In this document: in pieces, positions 42,767-52,455 of the stretch
Layout: every line of letters starts with the position of its first letter
How positions within the stretch are numbered: position 1 is the stretch's first letter
DNA from: Mesorhizobium sp. PAMC28654
GTDB lineage: Bacteria > Pseudomonadota > Alphaproteobacteria > Rhizobiales > Rhizobiaceae
Assembly: GCF_020616515.1 (NCBI RefSeq)
Contig: NZ_CP085135.1
Location: forward strand, 6,247,001 to 6,311,000
Reading direction: 5' to 3'
Length of the DNA stretch: 64,000 bases
The notes under the pieces: generated by a model
The model's input: only the letters and a program-made list of their open reading frames with translations
What the model was told of the DNA's origin: nothing
The model's database searches: none
Position numbers and translations under genes: made by a program

Positions 42767-44782
42767 ATGGCTGACAGCAGGGGAAGACATCAAGTGGCGG
42801 CCAATCGTCGAAACGGCATGGCGTCTCCGGGTCACGGCCTGGAGGACATTCTTTCGGCCGCCGGCCCCCAGCCGCGAACGTCATTGCCCAACGTGGCAAC
42901 CATCGTCACGACGGTGGCGGCTCTGTATTTCGGGCGCGAGGTTTTCCTGCCGATCGCCATCGCGCTGCTGCTGACTTTCGCGCTCGCGCCCTTGGTTTCG
43001 GCGCTCAAACGGGTCGGCATGCCCCGGCTTCCCGCTGTCATCGTCAGCGTGTTCGGCGCTTTCGCGGCACTTGCCCTGTTCAGCTTCATTGTCGTCACGC
43101 AGGTCAGCGAACTGGCGCAGAATATCCCGGTCTACCAGACCAACATCCTGACCAAGATCCGTTCGCTCAAGGAAACCGGCGTCGGGGGAGGGATCATTGC
43201 CAGATTGAGCGGCGTGGTCGAGCGTGTCGGCCAGGAGATCGACAAGCAGGACGCCTCGCTGCCGGCCGCCACCGCTGACAAGCCGCAGCGTGAGCCGCTG
43301 CCCGTCGAGATCGTCTCGCGCGAAAAACCGCTCGAAGTTCTGCAGAACATAGTCGGCCCGCTGATCAGCCCGCTCGGATCGGCCGGACTGATTGTCATTG
43401 TTGTCATATTCATGCTGCTCGAACGGGAGGATTTGCGCGACCGCTTCATCCGGCTTGTCGGTTACGGTGACCTTCACCGCACCACCGAGGCGCTTCGGGA
43501 TGCCGGCAAGCGGGTGGGCCGCTATCTGCTCATGCAATTGGTCGTCAACATCGTCTATGCCATACCGATCACGGTCGGCTTGTGGATACTCGGCATTCCG
43601 AATGCACTGCTGTGGGGACTGCTGGCGCTGGCGTTGCGTTTCGTCCCCTATATCGGGCCGGCTATCGGCATGCTGCTGCCGCTGTTCCTGGCGCTGGCCG
43701 TGGCGCCCGGCTGGTCGCTCGTCCTGTGGACGGCGGCCTTGTTCGTGGTGATGGAACTGGTCACCGGCAACGTGGTCGAACCCTGGCTTTATGGTTCGCG
43801 AACGGGGCTGTCGCCGCTGGCGATCATCGTCGCGGCCATCTTCTGGACGTGGCTCTGGGGGCCACTGGGACTGGTCCTGTCAACGCCGCTCACCGTCTGC
43901 CTGGTGGTGCTGGGCAGGCACGTGCCGCAGTTTGAATTCCTTGACGTGCTGTTCGGCAACGAGCCCGTGCTCGAACCCCATGCGCGGCTCTACCAGCGGC
44001 TGCTGGCTGGTGATCCGGACGAAGCAACCGACCACGCCGAGGAGATGCTGGAGGAGAAATACCTGGTCGAATTCTACGACAAGGTGGCCATTCCCGCACT
44101 TCTGCTGGGCGAGCGGGATCGTGTGCGCGGCGTGATGGGCGACCCGCAAAGACGGCAGGTCGCGGCCAGTGCCCTGACGCTGGTGGCCAACCTCGACGAG
44201 AACGCACAAGAGGAAGCGGACGAGGAGGATGGCCCAATCGTGACCGGGGAGGCGAGCGATGACGGCGATGCCGCTGGCGAGGATGAGGCCGACCTGCCCG
44301 ATGGCACGGACATGTCGGTGCTTTGCGCCGGCGGGCGTGGCGAACTCGACGATGCCGCCGCCGCCATGCTGGCGCAGGTGCTGGAAGTCCAGGGCGCGAC
44401 AGCGTCGAAGGCGGGCTTTGCCGATATGGAACCGTCAAGCATCCGCGGCCTTGAGCTCGACATGATCGACACTGTCGTGGTCGGCTTCCTGAACCGGGAT
44501 TCCGTCAAGCACGCCCGGTTCCTGGTCCGGCGGCTGAAGCGCGCGAAGGCGGCGCTGCGGGTGGGGATCGTGTTCTGGTCGGAGGCCGGCAATGAAGACA
44601 AGGAAGCCGCCGCCAAGCTGGCCCAGGATATAAACGCCGATTTCGTGGCGCTTGGCATGGTGGACGCCGTGCTGGGCGCGCTGTCAAAAGAGCCGCCGGT
44701 TGCCCTCAAGCTCGTCGCCAAACGCCGCATGCGCCGCAAGCGGGCCGCGCCAAAGAAGGTTTCGGCGGTAGCCGCGAGCTAG
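42767..44782 (+). CDS. AI-2E family transporter with a long cytoplasmic C-terminal extension
   Basis: About 671 residues. The first 370 are the PerM/AI-2E fold with the expected helix pairs (VATIVTTVAALYFGREVFLP, VSALKRVGMPRLPAVIVSV, and later LRFVPYIGPAIGMLLPLFLA), a large loop between. Residues 380-671 form a soluble domain that normal AI-2E proteins (about 350 residues) lack. It is acidic in the middle (QEEADEEDGPIVTGEASDDG) and then has a Rossmann-like part (GLELDMIDTVVVGFLNRDSV). The family exports small molecules or ions; the transported species is unknown. TTG, ATG and a later ATG are possible starts. Confidence 0.82.
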   Translation: MADSRGRHQVAANRRNGMASPGHGLEDILSAAGPQPRTSLPNVATIVTTVAALYFGREVFLPIAIALLLTFALAPLVSALKRVGMPRLPAVIVSVFGAFAALALFSFIVVTQVSELAQNIPVYQTNILTKIRSLKETGVGGGIIARLSGVVERVGQEIDKQDASLPAATADKPQREPLPVEIVSREKPLEVLQNIVGPLISPLGSAGLIVIVVIFMLLEREDLRDRFIRLVGYGDLHRTTEALRDAGKRVGRYLLMQLVVNIVYAIPITVGLWILGIPNALLWGLLALALRFVPYIGPAIGMLLPLFLALAVAPGWSLVLWTAALFVVMELVTGNVVEPWLYGSRTGLSPLAIIVAAIFWTWLWGPLGLVLSTPLTVCLVVLGRHVPQFEFLDVLFGNEPVLEPHARLYQRLLAGDPDEATDHAEEMLEEKYLVEFYDKVAIPALLLGERDRVRGVMGDPQRRQVAASALTLVANLDENAQEEADEEDGPIVTGEASDDGDAAGEDEADLPDGTDMSVLCAGGRGELDDAAAAMLAQVLEVQGATASKAGFADMEPSSIRGLELDMIDTVVVGFLNRDSVKHARFLVRRLKRAKAALRVGIVFWSEAGNEDKEAAAKLAQDINADFVALGMVDAVLGALSKEPPVALKLVAKRRMRRKRAAPKKVSAVAAS

Positions 44783-44977
44783 GGTAAAAACCCGATCACT
44801 CGGAATGACCGGGTTGAGCCAAGGCGGACTCTCCAAGGTGAAAGCGCACATGACGGCTTTGCGCCATATCTTGGCCGCTTGACCGAGAAAATGACTTCGT
44901 TGGGCGATTTATTGACATCGCGAGCCGACCGACGGAGTGTCATGATACGCATCGCCAATGCACAAGAGAATGATTTC

Positions 44978-45811
44978 ATGTTCCTAAGTCGTCGCATTGC
45001 CTTGAAATTCGTCGCTCTGCTCGGAGTTTCGATCGGTGCTTTCTGCGCTTCGACGGCATTCGCGGAAAGCGTCGATCCGGTACTCCAGAGCCTGATCAGC
45101 GGCCCTCAGCGCTCACAGGCTAACAGTGTGCGGGACAAATATCGCCATCCCGGCGAAGTGCTGACATTCTTTGGCGTGAAGCCTGACAGCGCCGTCGTCG
45201 AAATCCTTCCTGGCGCAGGTGGATATTGGACCGAGATCCTGGCGCCCTACCTGAAGCAAAACGGTCGCTATATCGCCGCGAATGGCGAGAAGGCCTCGCC
45301 TTCCGCTGACGTCCAGAAAGACAATGCGGCCCTGGCAGCCAAGCTTGCCGCCGATCCAGCCGACTACGACAAGGTCGAAGTCACCGAATTTGCCGCGGAC
45401 AAGCATGCAATCGCGCCGCCAGGAAGCGCGGACTTCGTGCTGACCTTTCGAAACATCCATAACTGGATGAGTGCGGGCACGACCGCGGATGCTTTCGCCG
45501 CCTTCTATAAAGCACTGAAGCCTGGTGGCATTCTTGGAATCGAGGAGCACCGGGGCAAGCCGAACGAACCGCAAGATCCGCTCGCCAAGTCTGGCTATGT
45601 ACGCCAGGACGTTGCGATCGGATTTGCGGAAGCGGCTGGTTTCAAATTTGTCGGTAGCTCCGAGGTCAACGCCAATCCGAAGGATACAAAGGATTATCCG
45701 GCCGGTGTTTGGACCTTGCCGCCAACTTTCAAGCTCGGCGCGCAAGATCACGCAAAGTACGCGGCCATAGGTGAGAGCGATCGCTTCATCCTGAAATTCC
45801 AAAAGCCGTAG
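44978..45811 (+). CDS. Exported class I SAM-dependent methyltransferase-like protein
   Basis: A 277-residue protein with a clear signal peptide (MFLSRRIALKFVALLGVSIG, cleaved near AFA-ESV). It then has a methyltransferase-like fold: VVEILPGAGGYWTEILAPYL replaces the SAM glycine loop, LTFRNIHNWMSAG follows, and KPGGILGIEEHRGKPNEPQD closes the core. A Sec-exported methyltransferase is puzzling because SAM is not expected in the periplasm. Relatives are annotated only as predicted methyltransferases. Possibly an exported binding or scavenging protein on a methyltransferase scaffold. Single gene. Confidence 0.72.
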   Translation: MFLSRRIALKFVALLGVSIGAFCASTAFAESVDPVLQSLISGPQRSQANSVRDKYRHPGEVLTFFGVKPDSAVVEILPGAGGYWTEILAPYLKQNGRYIAANGEKASPSADVQKDNAALAAKLAADPADYDKVEVTEFAADKHAIAPPGSADFVLTFRNIHNWMSAGTTADAFAAFYKALKPGGILGIEEHRGKPNEPQDPLAKSGYVRQDVAIGFAEAAGFKFVGSSEVNANPKDTKDYPAGVWTLPPTFKLGAQDHAKYAAIGESDRFILKFQKP

Positions 45812-45882
45812 GAACACTCCAATACTGGGGATTTGAGCACGAGCTTTTCGAAACCGCTTCGGCCCTTTTTCGGGGGCATGCT

Positions 45883-46941
<1,059 letters not shown>

Positions 46942-47146
46942 TCAATTCCCACAGCGGCTTGGCTGTCGACAGCATGGGGCATGACGCCCAGCGTGCCGGC
47001 AAGGCGCGCGCCGCTTTGCATCGGCATTGCGTCGTTCGTTGCGGTGCGCAGCGGCGCGATGTCGCTGTTCTCGCAATAGACGCCTCCATGCCGTCGAGGG
47101 CAGGGCTGGTCGCGCACCAGACGCTGGGGATCGGGAGGAATAACCG

Positions 47147-47407
47147 CTATCCGGCAGTCACCAGGGTCAGTGCGTATGTCGCGCAGGAAATTCCGATTGA
47201 AATCAACGATATGATGAGGCTGGTCCTGGCGAGCTGAATGGCGCGCGGGTAGCGACCACGCGTCGCGAGGAAGAACAGCCCGCAGATTGCGCCGAATAGA
47301 ATGAACAGCGTCGCTGCGACTGCCGATCCAAACAGGGCTGCAAACCATAATATTATGGCAATTGCGCCGACCAGTCCAAATGCCATGTTCTGCAAGAATT
47401 CCATCAT
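47147..47407 (-). CDS. Small hypothetical membrane protein, 86 aa
   Basis: Two or three hydrophobic segments: GLVGAIAIILWFAALFGSAV (about 11-30), AATLFILFGAICGLFFLA, then after a basic loop (TRGRYPRAIQLARTS) a final helix LIISLISIGISCATYALTL. No motif is recognised. Convergent with nothing; it follows a 256-base untranslated gap (46891-47146) in which no other gene is apparent. Confidence 0.55.
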   Translation of the reverse strand: MMEFLQNMAFGLVGAIAIILWFAALFGSAVAATLFILFGAICGLFFLATRGRYPRAIQLARTSLIISLISIGISCATYALTLVTAG

Positions 47408-47527
47408 CGTTCCCCCGGCTGCCCAAGAGCTGAGATCAGAAGAATAGAATGATTTTCTTCGGGGCTGGAAATCTTGTCTATTTTCTGGGCATCGAATTGT
47501 CGCAAGGCACCTCTCTGGGGTCGGACC

Positions 47528-48268
47528 CTAAGCCGCGAGCTTCAGCGGTTGGGCAAAAACCACCCTGTTGCGGCCCTGTTCCTTGGCCTCGTAGAGGCAG
47601 CGGTCGACCTGCCGCATCAACTGGGTGCGGCTTTGGCCTGCTTGCGCCATGGCGACGCCGATGCTGACGGTCAGCCTGTGTGCGCGCGAGCCATCCGGGC
47701 GGAAGTCGATCTGCTCGACGGTGGCGCGAACACGTTCGGCGATCGTCGCCGCCTCTTCGCGACTGGTGTCGGGCAGGAACACGCAAAACTCCTCGCCGCC
47801 GACGCGGCCGACGAAATCCAACTCCCTGATCGAGCCGTGGATCGTCCGCGAGATCATCACCAGCGCCTCGTCGCCGGTCAGGTGGCCAAACGTGTCGTTG
47901 ATGCGCTTGAAGTGGTCGGCGTCGATCAGCAACAGCGCTCCCGCATCGCTCTGCCGCCGGCTCTGCTTCATCTGTTCGAAAAACGCTTCCCGGCTGAGGA
48001 AGCCGGTCAGGCCGTCGCGTCTGTATTTTTCATGCAGTTGCGCATGCGCCCGCGACAGTTCGGCGAGCGCGCGTTTCAATTTGCCGTTCTGCAGGAAGAT
48101 GATGAAGGCGGCCGGGAAGGCGGTGACGACTGGAAGTATCGAGTTCATGGCGAAGACGAACAGGGTGAAGGGCTGCCCGGCCGAAGCGCGGATCGCAAAG
48201 GACAGGATCTGGCTGACGGCGATGACGCCCCGCGTCACCAATACGGCCTTGAACGCGATCTTCAACAT
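47528..48268 (-). CDS. Membrane-anchored diguanylate cyclase (GGDEF)
   Basis: A 246-residue protein. Two N-terminal transmembrane helices (about 8-25 and 36-58) and a short coiled linker (NGKLKRALAELSRAHAQLHE) lead to a GGDEF domain with active-site GRVGGEEFCVFLP near 159. An intact RxxD inhibitory site (RELD) lies 5 residues before it, so the enzyme should make cyclic di-GMP and be product-inhibited. Small periplasmic loop only; the sensed signal is unknown. Confidence 0.88.
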   Translation of the reverse strand: MLKIAFKAVLVTRGVIAVSQILSFAIRASAGQPFTLFVFAMNSILPVVTAFPAAFIIFLQNGKLKRALAELSRAHAQLHEKYRRDGLTGFLSREAFFEQMKQSRRQSDAGALLLIDADHFKRINDTFGHLTGDEALVMISRTIHGSIRELDFVGRVGGEEFCVFLPDTSREEAATIAERVRATVEQIDFRPDGSRAHRLTVSIGVAMAQAGQSRTQLMRQVDRCLYEAKEQGRNRVVFAQPLKLAA

Positions 48269-48437
48269 GTCCCGGCCCTCGGCATTTCAACAGGCCGGCT
48301 GATAACGTCCAAGTGTTAAGGGCAGCCAAAAATATTCAGGCAAAGGCCGGCTACCATGGACCCTCCATCACGGCCAATGGCCGATCGCCCAACTTTGTCG
48401 AAGGGTCGGCGGGTCCTGCCGCCTTCCTTCCCGCCCG

Positions 48438-48671
48438 TCACGAATGGTGATGGATATGCTTTTCGGCGTCGACTTCCCCAACCGTGAGGCTCTGGAAGCC
48501 CGGCATCAACTGCCATATCGCCGCAAGGCCGATGACCACATAGGCCAGTCGGGCCAGTGTGGCGCCGCCGAGGATCGTGCCAATCATGTCATGGCCCGAT
48601 ATGCCCATGGACAGCCAGTTGAGGCCTCCAAGAATAATGAGGACGAGGGTGACGAGATTCATGGCGCGCAT
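48438..48671 (-). CDS. DUF378 family membrane protein
   Basis: A 77-residue protein with two helices: NLVTLVLIILGGLNWLSMGI (about 4-23) and ATLARLAYVVIGLAAIWQL (about 37-56). The IxGGxNWLxxG pattern and second-helix YxxIGLAAI are diagnostic of DUF378. A hydrophilic histidine-ending tail (EKHIHHHS) follows. Function unknown. An exact EcfG-type promoter 31-55 bases upstream places it in the general stress response. Confidence 0.85.
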   Translation of the reverse strand: MRAMNLVTLVLIILGGLNWLSMGISGHDMIGTILGGATLARLAYVVIGLAAIWQLMPGFQSLTVGEVDAEKHIHHHS

Positions 48672-48701
48672 AAACGCCTCCTGATGTTGCCTGACGAGAA
48701 A

Positions 48702-48726
48702 AACGGCTGTTGTTACAGACGGTTCC
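48702..48726 (-). promoter_or_regulatory. EcfG-type promoter of the DUF378 gene
   Basis: Minus strand GGAAC (48726-48722), 16 bases, CGTT (48705-48702). Exact consensus; the start codon is 31 bases downstream. Confidence 0.8.
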
Positions 48727-48850
48727 TTCGGTCACGACATTGTGACCGGTCACCTACAACTGGATGCGGACGATATCAGGTTCGATGGCGCGCCCGCGGC
48801 CCAAGGCGGGACGCCTTGTTCTATCAGGACACCCCTATTTGATCAGGACA

Positions 48851-49096
48851 TCATTCGATCAGAACATGGGCCTCGCGCGCGGCGTCGACGAAGGCCTCCC
48901 TGGCGATCTCGGGCGACACGTCGCCGCTCATGGCACGGCGGCATGCCCTCAGCGCGGCCTGGTGTTTCAGGCTGCCGGAATCGCGCCAATGCGTGGTGAG
49001 CAGATCAATGGCTTGCTGGGTATTGGACAGATTACGGATCGAACCGGTGATGCCGACGGAGATCATCACGGGTTTGGAAAACCATGCGGTTTGCAT
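48851..49096 (-). CDS. DUF982 family protein, copy 1
   Basis: An 81-residue protein, MQTAWFSKPVMISVGITGSI, then TQQAIDLLTTHWRDSGSLKH and ARRAMSG-like ACRRAMSGDVSPEIAREAF. This matches DUF982, a small rhizobial family of unknown function with an N-terminal strand region and helical core. AGG 5 bases before the ATG at 49096 fixes the start over one five codons earlier. Two further DUF982 genes lie at 53843-54339. A near-consensus stress promoter is upstream. Confidence 0.85.
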   Translation of the reverse strand: MQTAWFSKPVMISVGITGSIRNLSNTQQAIDLLTTHWRDSGSLKHQAALRACRRAMSGDVSPEIAREAFVDAAREAHVLIE

Positions 49097-49124
49097 ATGA
49101 ACCTCGAGCACGTTTGACTCGACA

Positions 49125-49149
49125 AACGCGTCTCCGAGCGCCCGGTTTC
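49125..49149 (-). promoter_or_regulatory. Near-consensus EcfG-type promoter of DUF982 copy 1
   Basis: Minus strand GAAAC (one mismatch), 16 bases, then CGTT at 49128-49125. Spacing as in the exact copies elsewhere in the window. Confidence 0.45.
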
Positions 49150-49230
49150 ATCACCGTGACGTGAGGCCGGCCACAGGGGACGGCATGGCACCGTCCAGAT
49201 CCCAAGCGGCATGCCGGACCACAACGGACC

Positions 49231-49437
49231 CTAGAGGATGCTGGTCGTTACCTCGACAACGATGGCGGCGCCGTCCAGCGAGCCATTCGGCATATGCACG
49301 ACGCGGGACACGCGCAAATCCTGGGCATTTCCGTCGATCGGCAGCGAAACGCTTTCGCCGATGCGCGGAACCGCCTGGAAGACGACGTCGGCTGATTCCT
49401 GACGGTTGTCGATCGATACGCGGCAACTGACGGTCAT
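49231..49437 (-). CDS. Small hypothetical protein, 68 aa
   Basis: Starts MTVSCRVSIDNRQESADVVF and ends in a beta-rich stretch (SLDGAAIVVEVTTSIL). GGAGAC lies 8 bases before the ATG. Predicted all-beta, without signal or membrane segment. A near-consensus stress promoter (TGAAC-N16-CGTT) precedes it. Conserved pattern unknown to me. Confidence 0.55.
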   Translation of the reverse strand: MTVSCRVSIDNRQESADVVFQAVPRIGESVSLPIDGNAQDLRVSRVVHMPNGSLDGAAIVVEVTTSIL

Positions 49438-49474
49438 GGATAGTCTCCGATGCTTCTGATGAACCCTATCCGTC

Positions 49475-49499
49475 AACGCGGGTGCCACGAAATGGTTCA
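49475..49499 (-). promoter_or_regulatory. Near-consensus EcfG-type promoter of the 68-aa gene
   Basis: Minus strand TGAAC (one mismatch), 16 bases, CGTT at 49478-49475. Confidence 0.4.
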
Positions 49500-49580
49500 A
49501 CGCCGGCGTTGCGGCGATCCGCGAAAGCGGGAAATCGCGGTGGCGGACGGGAAGAAACCAGTCCATCACATGTCGGCGAC

Positions 49581-49654
49581 TGGTTCCCGCTCATGGGCTC
49601 GAACCACGATTCACGCCTTCAAAGGGCGCTGTCCTACCATTAGACGAAGCGGGA
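49581..49654 (-). tRNA. tRNA-Gln (anticodon TTG)
   Basis: A 74-base cloverleaf including an encoded CCA. The acceptor stem pairs TCCCGCT with AGCGGGA, the T arm has CGTGG-TTCGAGC-CCATG, and the anticodon stem/loop is GCGCC-CTTTGAA-GGCGT, giving anticodon TTG. The U1-A72 first pair suits glutamine identity. The D arm and body resemble tRNA-Glu, as expected where Glu-tRNA(Gln) is made by a glutamyl-tRNA synthetase and converted by GatCAB. No integrase is adjacent. Confidence 0.88.
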
Positions 49655-49746
49655 AAAGTCAACGTGACGTTACCCCTAACCGGTTCGGCCGGCGGGATCA
49701 ACGCGTCCCGAGCATTGTCGGTGCGTTTCGGCCAACTGCAGGCGGA

Positions 49747-50037
49747 TCAATTCGTGAAACTGCCCACCGGCTCTTCGCATCGATAGAGAGGGCACGGGCC
49801 GTCGCTTGTATTGACATAGGCCGACGTCGGCACTTGCGGGTAGCATTCAGAGCTGAACTGCTGGACATAGCGGTCATAAGTGTTCTGGCCGGTGGTCAGC
49901 ACCGCCCCGTTCTGGTTCCGGATCAGCGCCTGGGCCTGTTCGCAGGTCATTTTCCGCGTGTCGGGCCGGGCCTCGGCAAAACCCGTGGCGGCGATCAGCA
50001 TCGCCGCGGTGCATAGCGCAATCTTGCGAATGGTCAT
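49747..50037 (-). CDS. Exported hypothetical protein, 96 aa
   Basis: Signal peptide MTIRKIALCTAAMLIAATGF, cleaved near AEA-RPDT. The mature part (RKMTCEQAQALIRNQNGAVL, then YDRYVQQFSSECYP and PCPLYRCEEPVG) contains four cysteines, likely two disulfides. Small secreted proteins of this type are widespread in rhizobia without known function. GGAT 8 bases before the ATG supports the start. Confidence 0.7.
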   Translation of the reverse strand: MTIRKIALCTAAMLIAATGFAEARPDTRKMTCEQAQALIRNQNGAVLTTGQNTYDRYVQQFSSECYPQVPTSAYVNTSDGPCPLYRCEEPVGSFTN

Positions 50038-50524
50038 GACGGCATCCTCATAAACATCATCCACTAAATTCGCATCTTGCGAGGCGGTTCCGCAACAGCC
50101 CCGCTGTCACGATGCAGCGAGCGGCGGATGCCAAAATCCGGCCACACGCTTTGGCGACAACAGACCCGGCAACCAAATCGCAGGTGGCGCATTCCTGGTC
50201 ATGGACAGCAGAAAACCCTACGAGACGCCGAGATGGTGGACTGGAAACCAGGACCGCCAAGGGATGTGTTGCGCCCGCTGCGGCAGTCGCGATCATGGTT
50301 ATGAGCAGTGCCCGCAAAACGATTTTTCGTCCGCGCCGCCCGCTGCTTCGCCCGAAAATGGCGGTAGCCGACCTGGCTGAGCCAGCCATCCTGTCCGGGA
50401 TTTTGGCTCGTTAAGAAAATTTCCACCTTGTTTGGTCCACCATCATCGCATGGGGCATGCTGCCCTGGCTCGGATTCCCGGCGCGCCGTTCGATGTGGAA
50501 CGCGCCCGGCCAGTGAGGCCAGGC

Positions 50525-51054
50525 ATGTCTTCGATATTTCCCGTGAACACCACGGCCTTGCTGATCCTGCGGCAGTCCCGCCCATTGGCCGGGTCATCCG
50601 ATGGCAGCCTCGATGCCAGCGGTGCTTCGGGACTGATCGGCGCCGGTTCGCCGCTGACGCAGGCGCGGGCAAAAATCTCCGATGCCATGTTCAGCGTCAA
50701 CAGCGTTGACCCAACGGAGATGAAGGTCAGGCTGATCGAGCGCCTGGGCGAGGAATTCGGCATCAAGCAAAGCGACTACACCTCGGTCGCCTCTTATGGC
50801 TGGGACATTAGAAGGGCTGTCGACGAACTGAAGGCGAAACCCGGCTCGGCGCTGGCAATCGCGGCGATCGAAAAGAGGCTGGGGCTGGACAGGCTGGGTG
50901 TCTCGCTCGACGATCTCGTCGATGCGACCATCGATCCGAAGAGCGACGGCGGCAAAAAGCTCGACGCGGCGCTGGCGAAACAGGCAGGTTGGCCAAGGGC
51001 AGGGGATTCACCGGCTCGCTCCAGCCGGACGAGATCGGAATCTACGGCCGCTGA
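50525..51054 (+). CDS. Hypothetical protein, probably frameshifted near the 3' end
   Basis: Starts MSSIFPVNTTALLILRQSRP; a helical region MKVRLIERLGEEFGIKQSDY, then LGVSLDDLVDATIDPKSDGG, runs to about residue 155. In the literal frame the ORF continues to 51205 with low-complexity Arg/Ser sequence. Adding one base near 50988 instead gives a natural ending GLAKGRGFTGSLQPDEIGIY and a stop at 51052-51054, about 176 residues. The latter resembles C-termini of small rhizobial flagellar- or surface-linked proteins, but no family is assigned. Confidence 0.5.
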
Positions 51055-51248
51055 GGCGAATTCCCGCCAGGGACTTCGCCGTGCGCCAGCCTCGCAAGGA
51101 TCAGCTCCCGACAACGCCTCTGACAGGCCGGGCGAGCGCGAATACGGAATGTCGAGCACTGATCGCAACCAAAATGCCTCGCCGTGCATTGCTTGGCACG
51201 GGTGACTAAATTCCGTGGTGGTCGCGGACCGGAGAGGCAGGCAGGGGC

Positions 51249-52310
51249 ATGACAGAATTGGCGGGCATTGGTCTGACCGTCATCCCAGCCAGCGCAAGGC
51301 TGGCGGCTATTGTCGATTCCTCCTTCGATGCCATCATCAGCAAGGATATGAACAGCGTCATCACCAGCTGGAACGGGGCGGCGCAACGCATGTTCGGTTA
51401 CACGTCCGAGGAGGCGGTCGGCCGGTCCATACTCATGCTCATCCCCGATCATCTCAGGGACGAAGAGGCGGATATCATCGGCCGGGTTCGCCAAGGCGAG
51501 CGCGTGGCCAGCTATGAGACCGTCCGTCAGCGCAAGGACGGCAGCTTCGTGGCGGTGTCGCTGACCGTCTCGCCGATCAGGAATGAAGCGGGCGAGATCA
51601 TAGGCGCGTCGAAGATCGCGCGCGACATCACCGCGACCAAGGAGAGCGAGCGCCGGATCAGGCTCCTGATGCGGGAGGTGAACCATCGCGTCAAGAACCA
51701 GTTCGCGGTGATCCTGTCCATGGTCAGGGAGACAGGCAGGCGCTCGACCGACCCGCGCGAGTTCGAGGAACTGATCCGCTCCCGCATCATGGCGCTGTCG
51801 CGGTCGCATGACCTGCTAGTGAATTCGGAGTGGGCGGGAGCCAGCCTCTTCGACCTCATCCAGGAGCATCTCAAGCCGTTCGGCCACGAAGGGCAGGTGT
51901 CGCTGTCTGGACCGCTTCTGACCCTGCAGCCGAACGCGGTGCAGAATCTCGGCATGGCATTTCACGAACTTGGCACCAACTCGTCCAAGTACGGCGCGCT
52001 TGCCAGCGGCAACGGGCGGCTCGAGATCACCTGGCAGATCGCTACCGGCATTTCGGGCGAACGGGAACTTCGGCTGATCTGGGACGAGACATCGCCTGTT
52101 CGTGCCGGGGAGACCGAAAGCACGCGCAAGGGGTTTGGCACCATCGTGCTGCAGCGGGTCGCACCGCAATCGCTGAATGGTTCGGCGGTCCTGGAGCGTT
52201 GTCCCGGCCATGTCACCTGGGCCCTGACCGCGCCGCTGGATTCGATCATCGTTCCGCAACTCGGCGTCGAGATAAAAGCCGCCGAAAGCGTGCCGGCCTT
52301 CGGCCTGTGA
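51249..52310 (+). CDS. PAS-domain HWE-family sensor histidine kinase
   Basis: A 353-residue soluble kinase. PAS domain at 15-135 (IVDSSFDAIISKDMNSVITS, NGAAQRMFGYTSEEAVGRSI, with PAC region). HWE kinase: histidine in LLMREVNHRVKNQFAVILSM near 150, N-box FHELGTNSSKYGALASG near 240, and WDET supplying the W-x-E. Responds to a cytosolic ligand or redox signal. No receiver partner is adjacent; such orphan kinases often feed the general stress PhyR system, which fits the EcfG-rich neighbourhood. Confidence 0.88.
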   Translation: MTELAGIGLTVIPASARLAAIVDSSFDAIISKDMNSVITSWNGAAQRMFGYTSEEAVGRSILMLIPDHLRDEEADIIGRVRQGERVASYETVRQRKDGSFVAVSLTVSPIRNEAGEIIGASKIARDITATKESERRIRLLMREVNHRVKNQFAVILSMVRETGRRSTDPREFEELIRSRIMALSRSHDLLVNSEWAGASLFDLIQEHLKPFGHEGQVSLSGPLLTLQPNAVQNLGMAFHELGTNSSKYGALASGNGRLEITWQIATGISGERELRLIWDETSPVRAGETESTRKGFGTIVLQRVAPQSLNGSAVLERCPGHVTWALTAPLDSIIVPQLGVEIKAAESVPAFGL

Positions 52311-52402
52311 GTTTCAGGCACCGGCTCCGCCATGTCATTGGCATCGGTGCCGGATGACCCGGCTCCCGTCCAGGTGGGTTTCGATTTCACAAGGGGCCGA
52401 AG

Positions 52403-52427
52403 GGAACTGGCGCGCGGCGGTTACGTT
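52403..52427 (+). promoter_or_regulatory. EcfG-type promoter of the mgtC-family gene
   Basis: GGAAC (52403-52407), 16 bases, CGTT (52424-52427). Exact consensus, 29 bases before the ATG at 52456. Confidence 0.78.
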
Positions 52428-52455
52428 GTGGGCGTCAGGCTTTCAGAGGGAATTC

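Noticed and set aside
50057..50389. A 110-codon minus-strand frame with a leader-like stretch
   Set aside because: The region before the leader is not natural and the rest has shadow-like Arg/Ser composition. No ribosome site or conservation pattern was seen.
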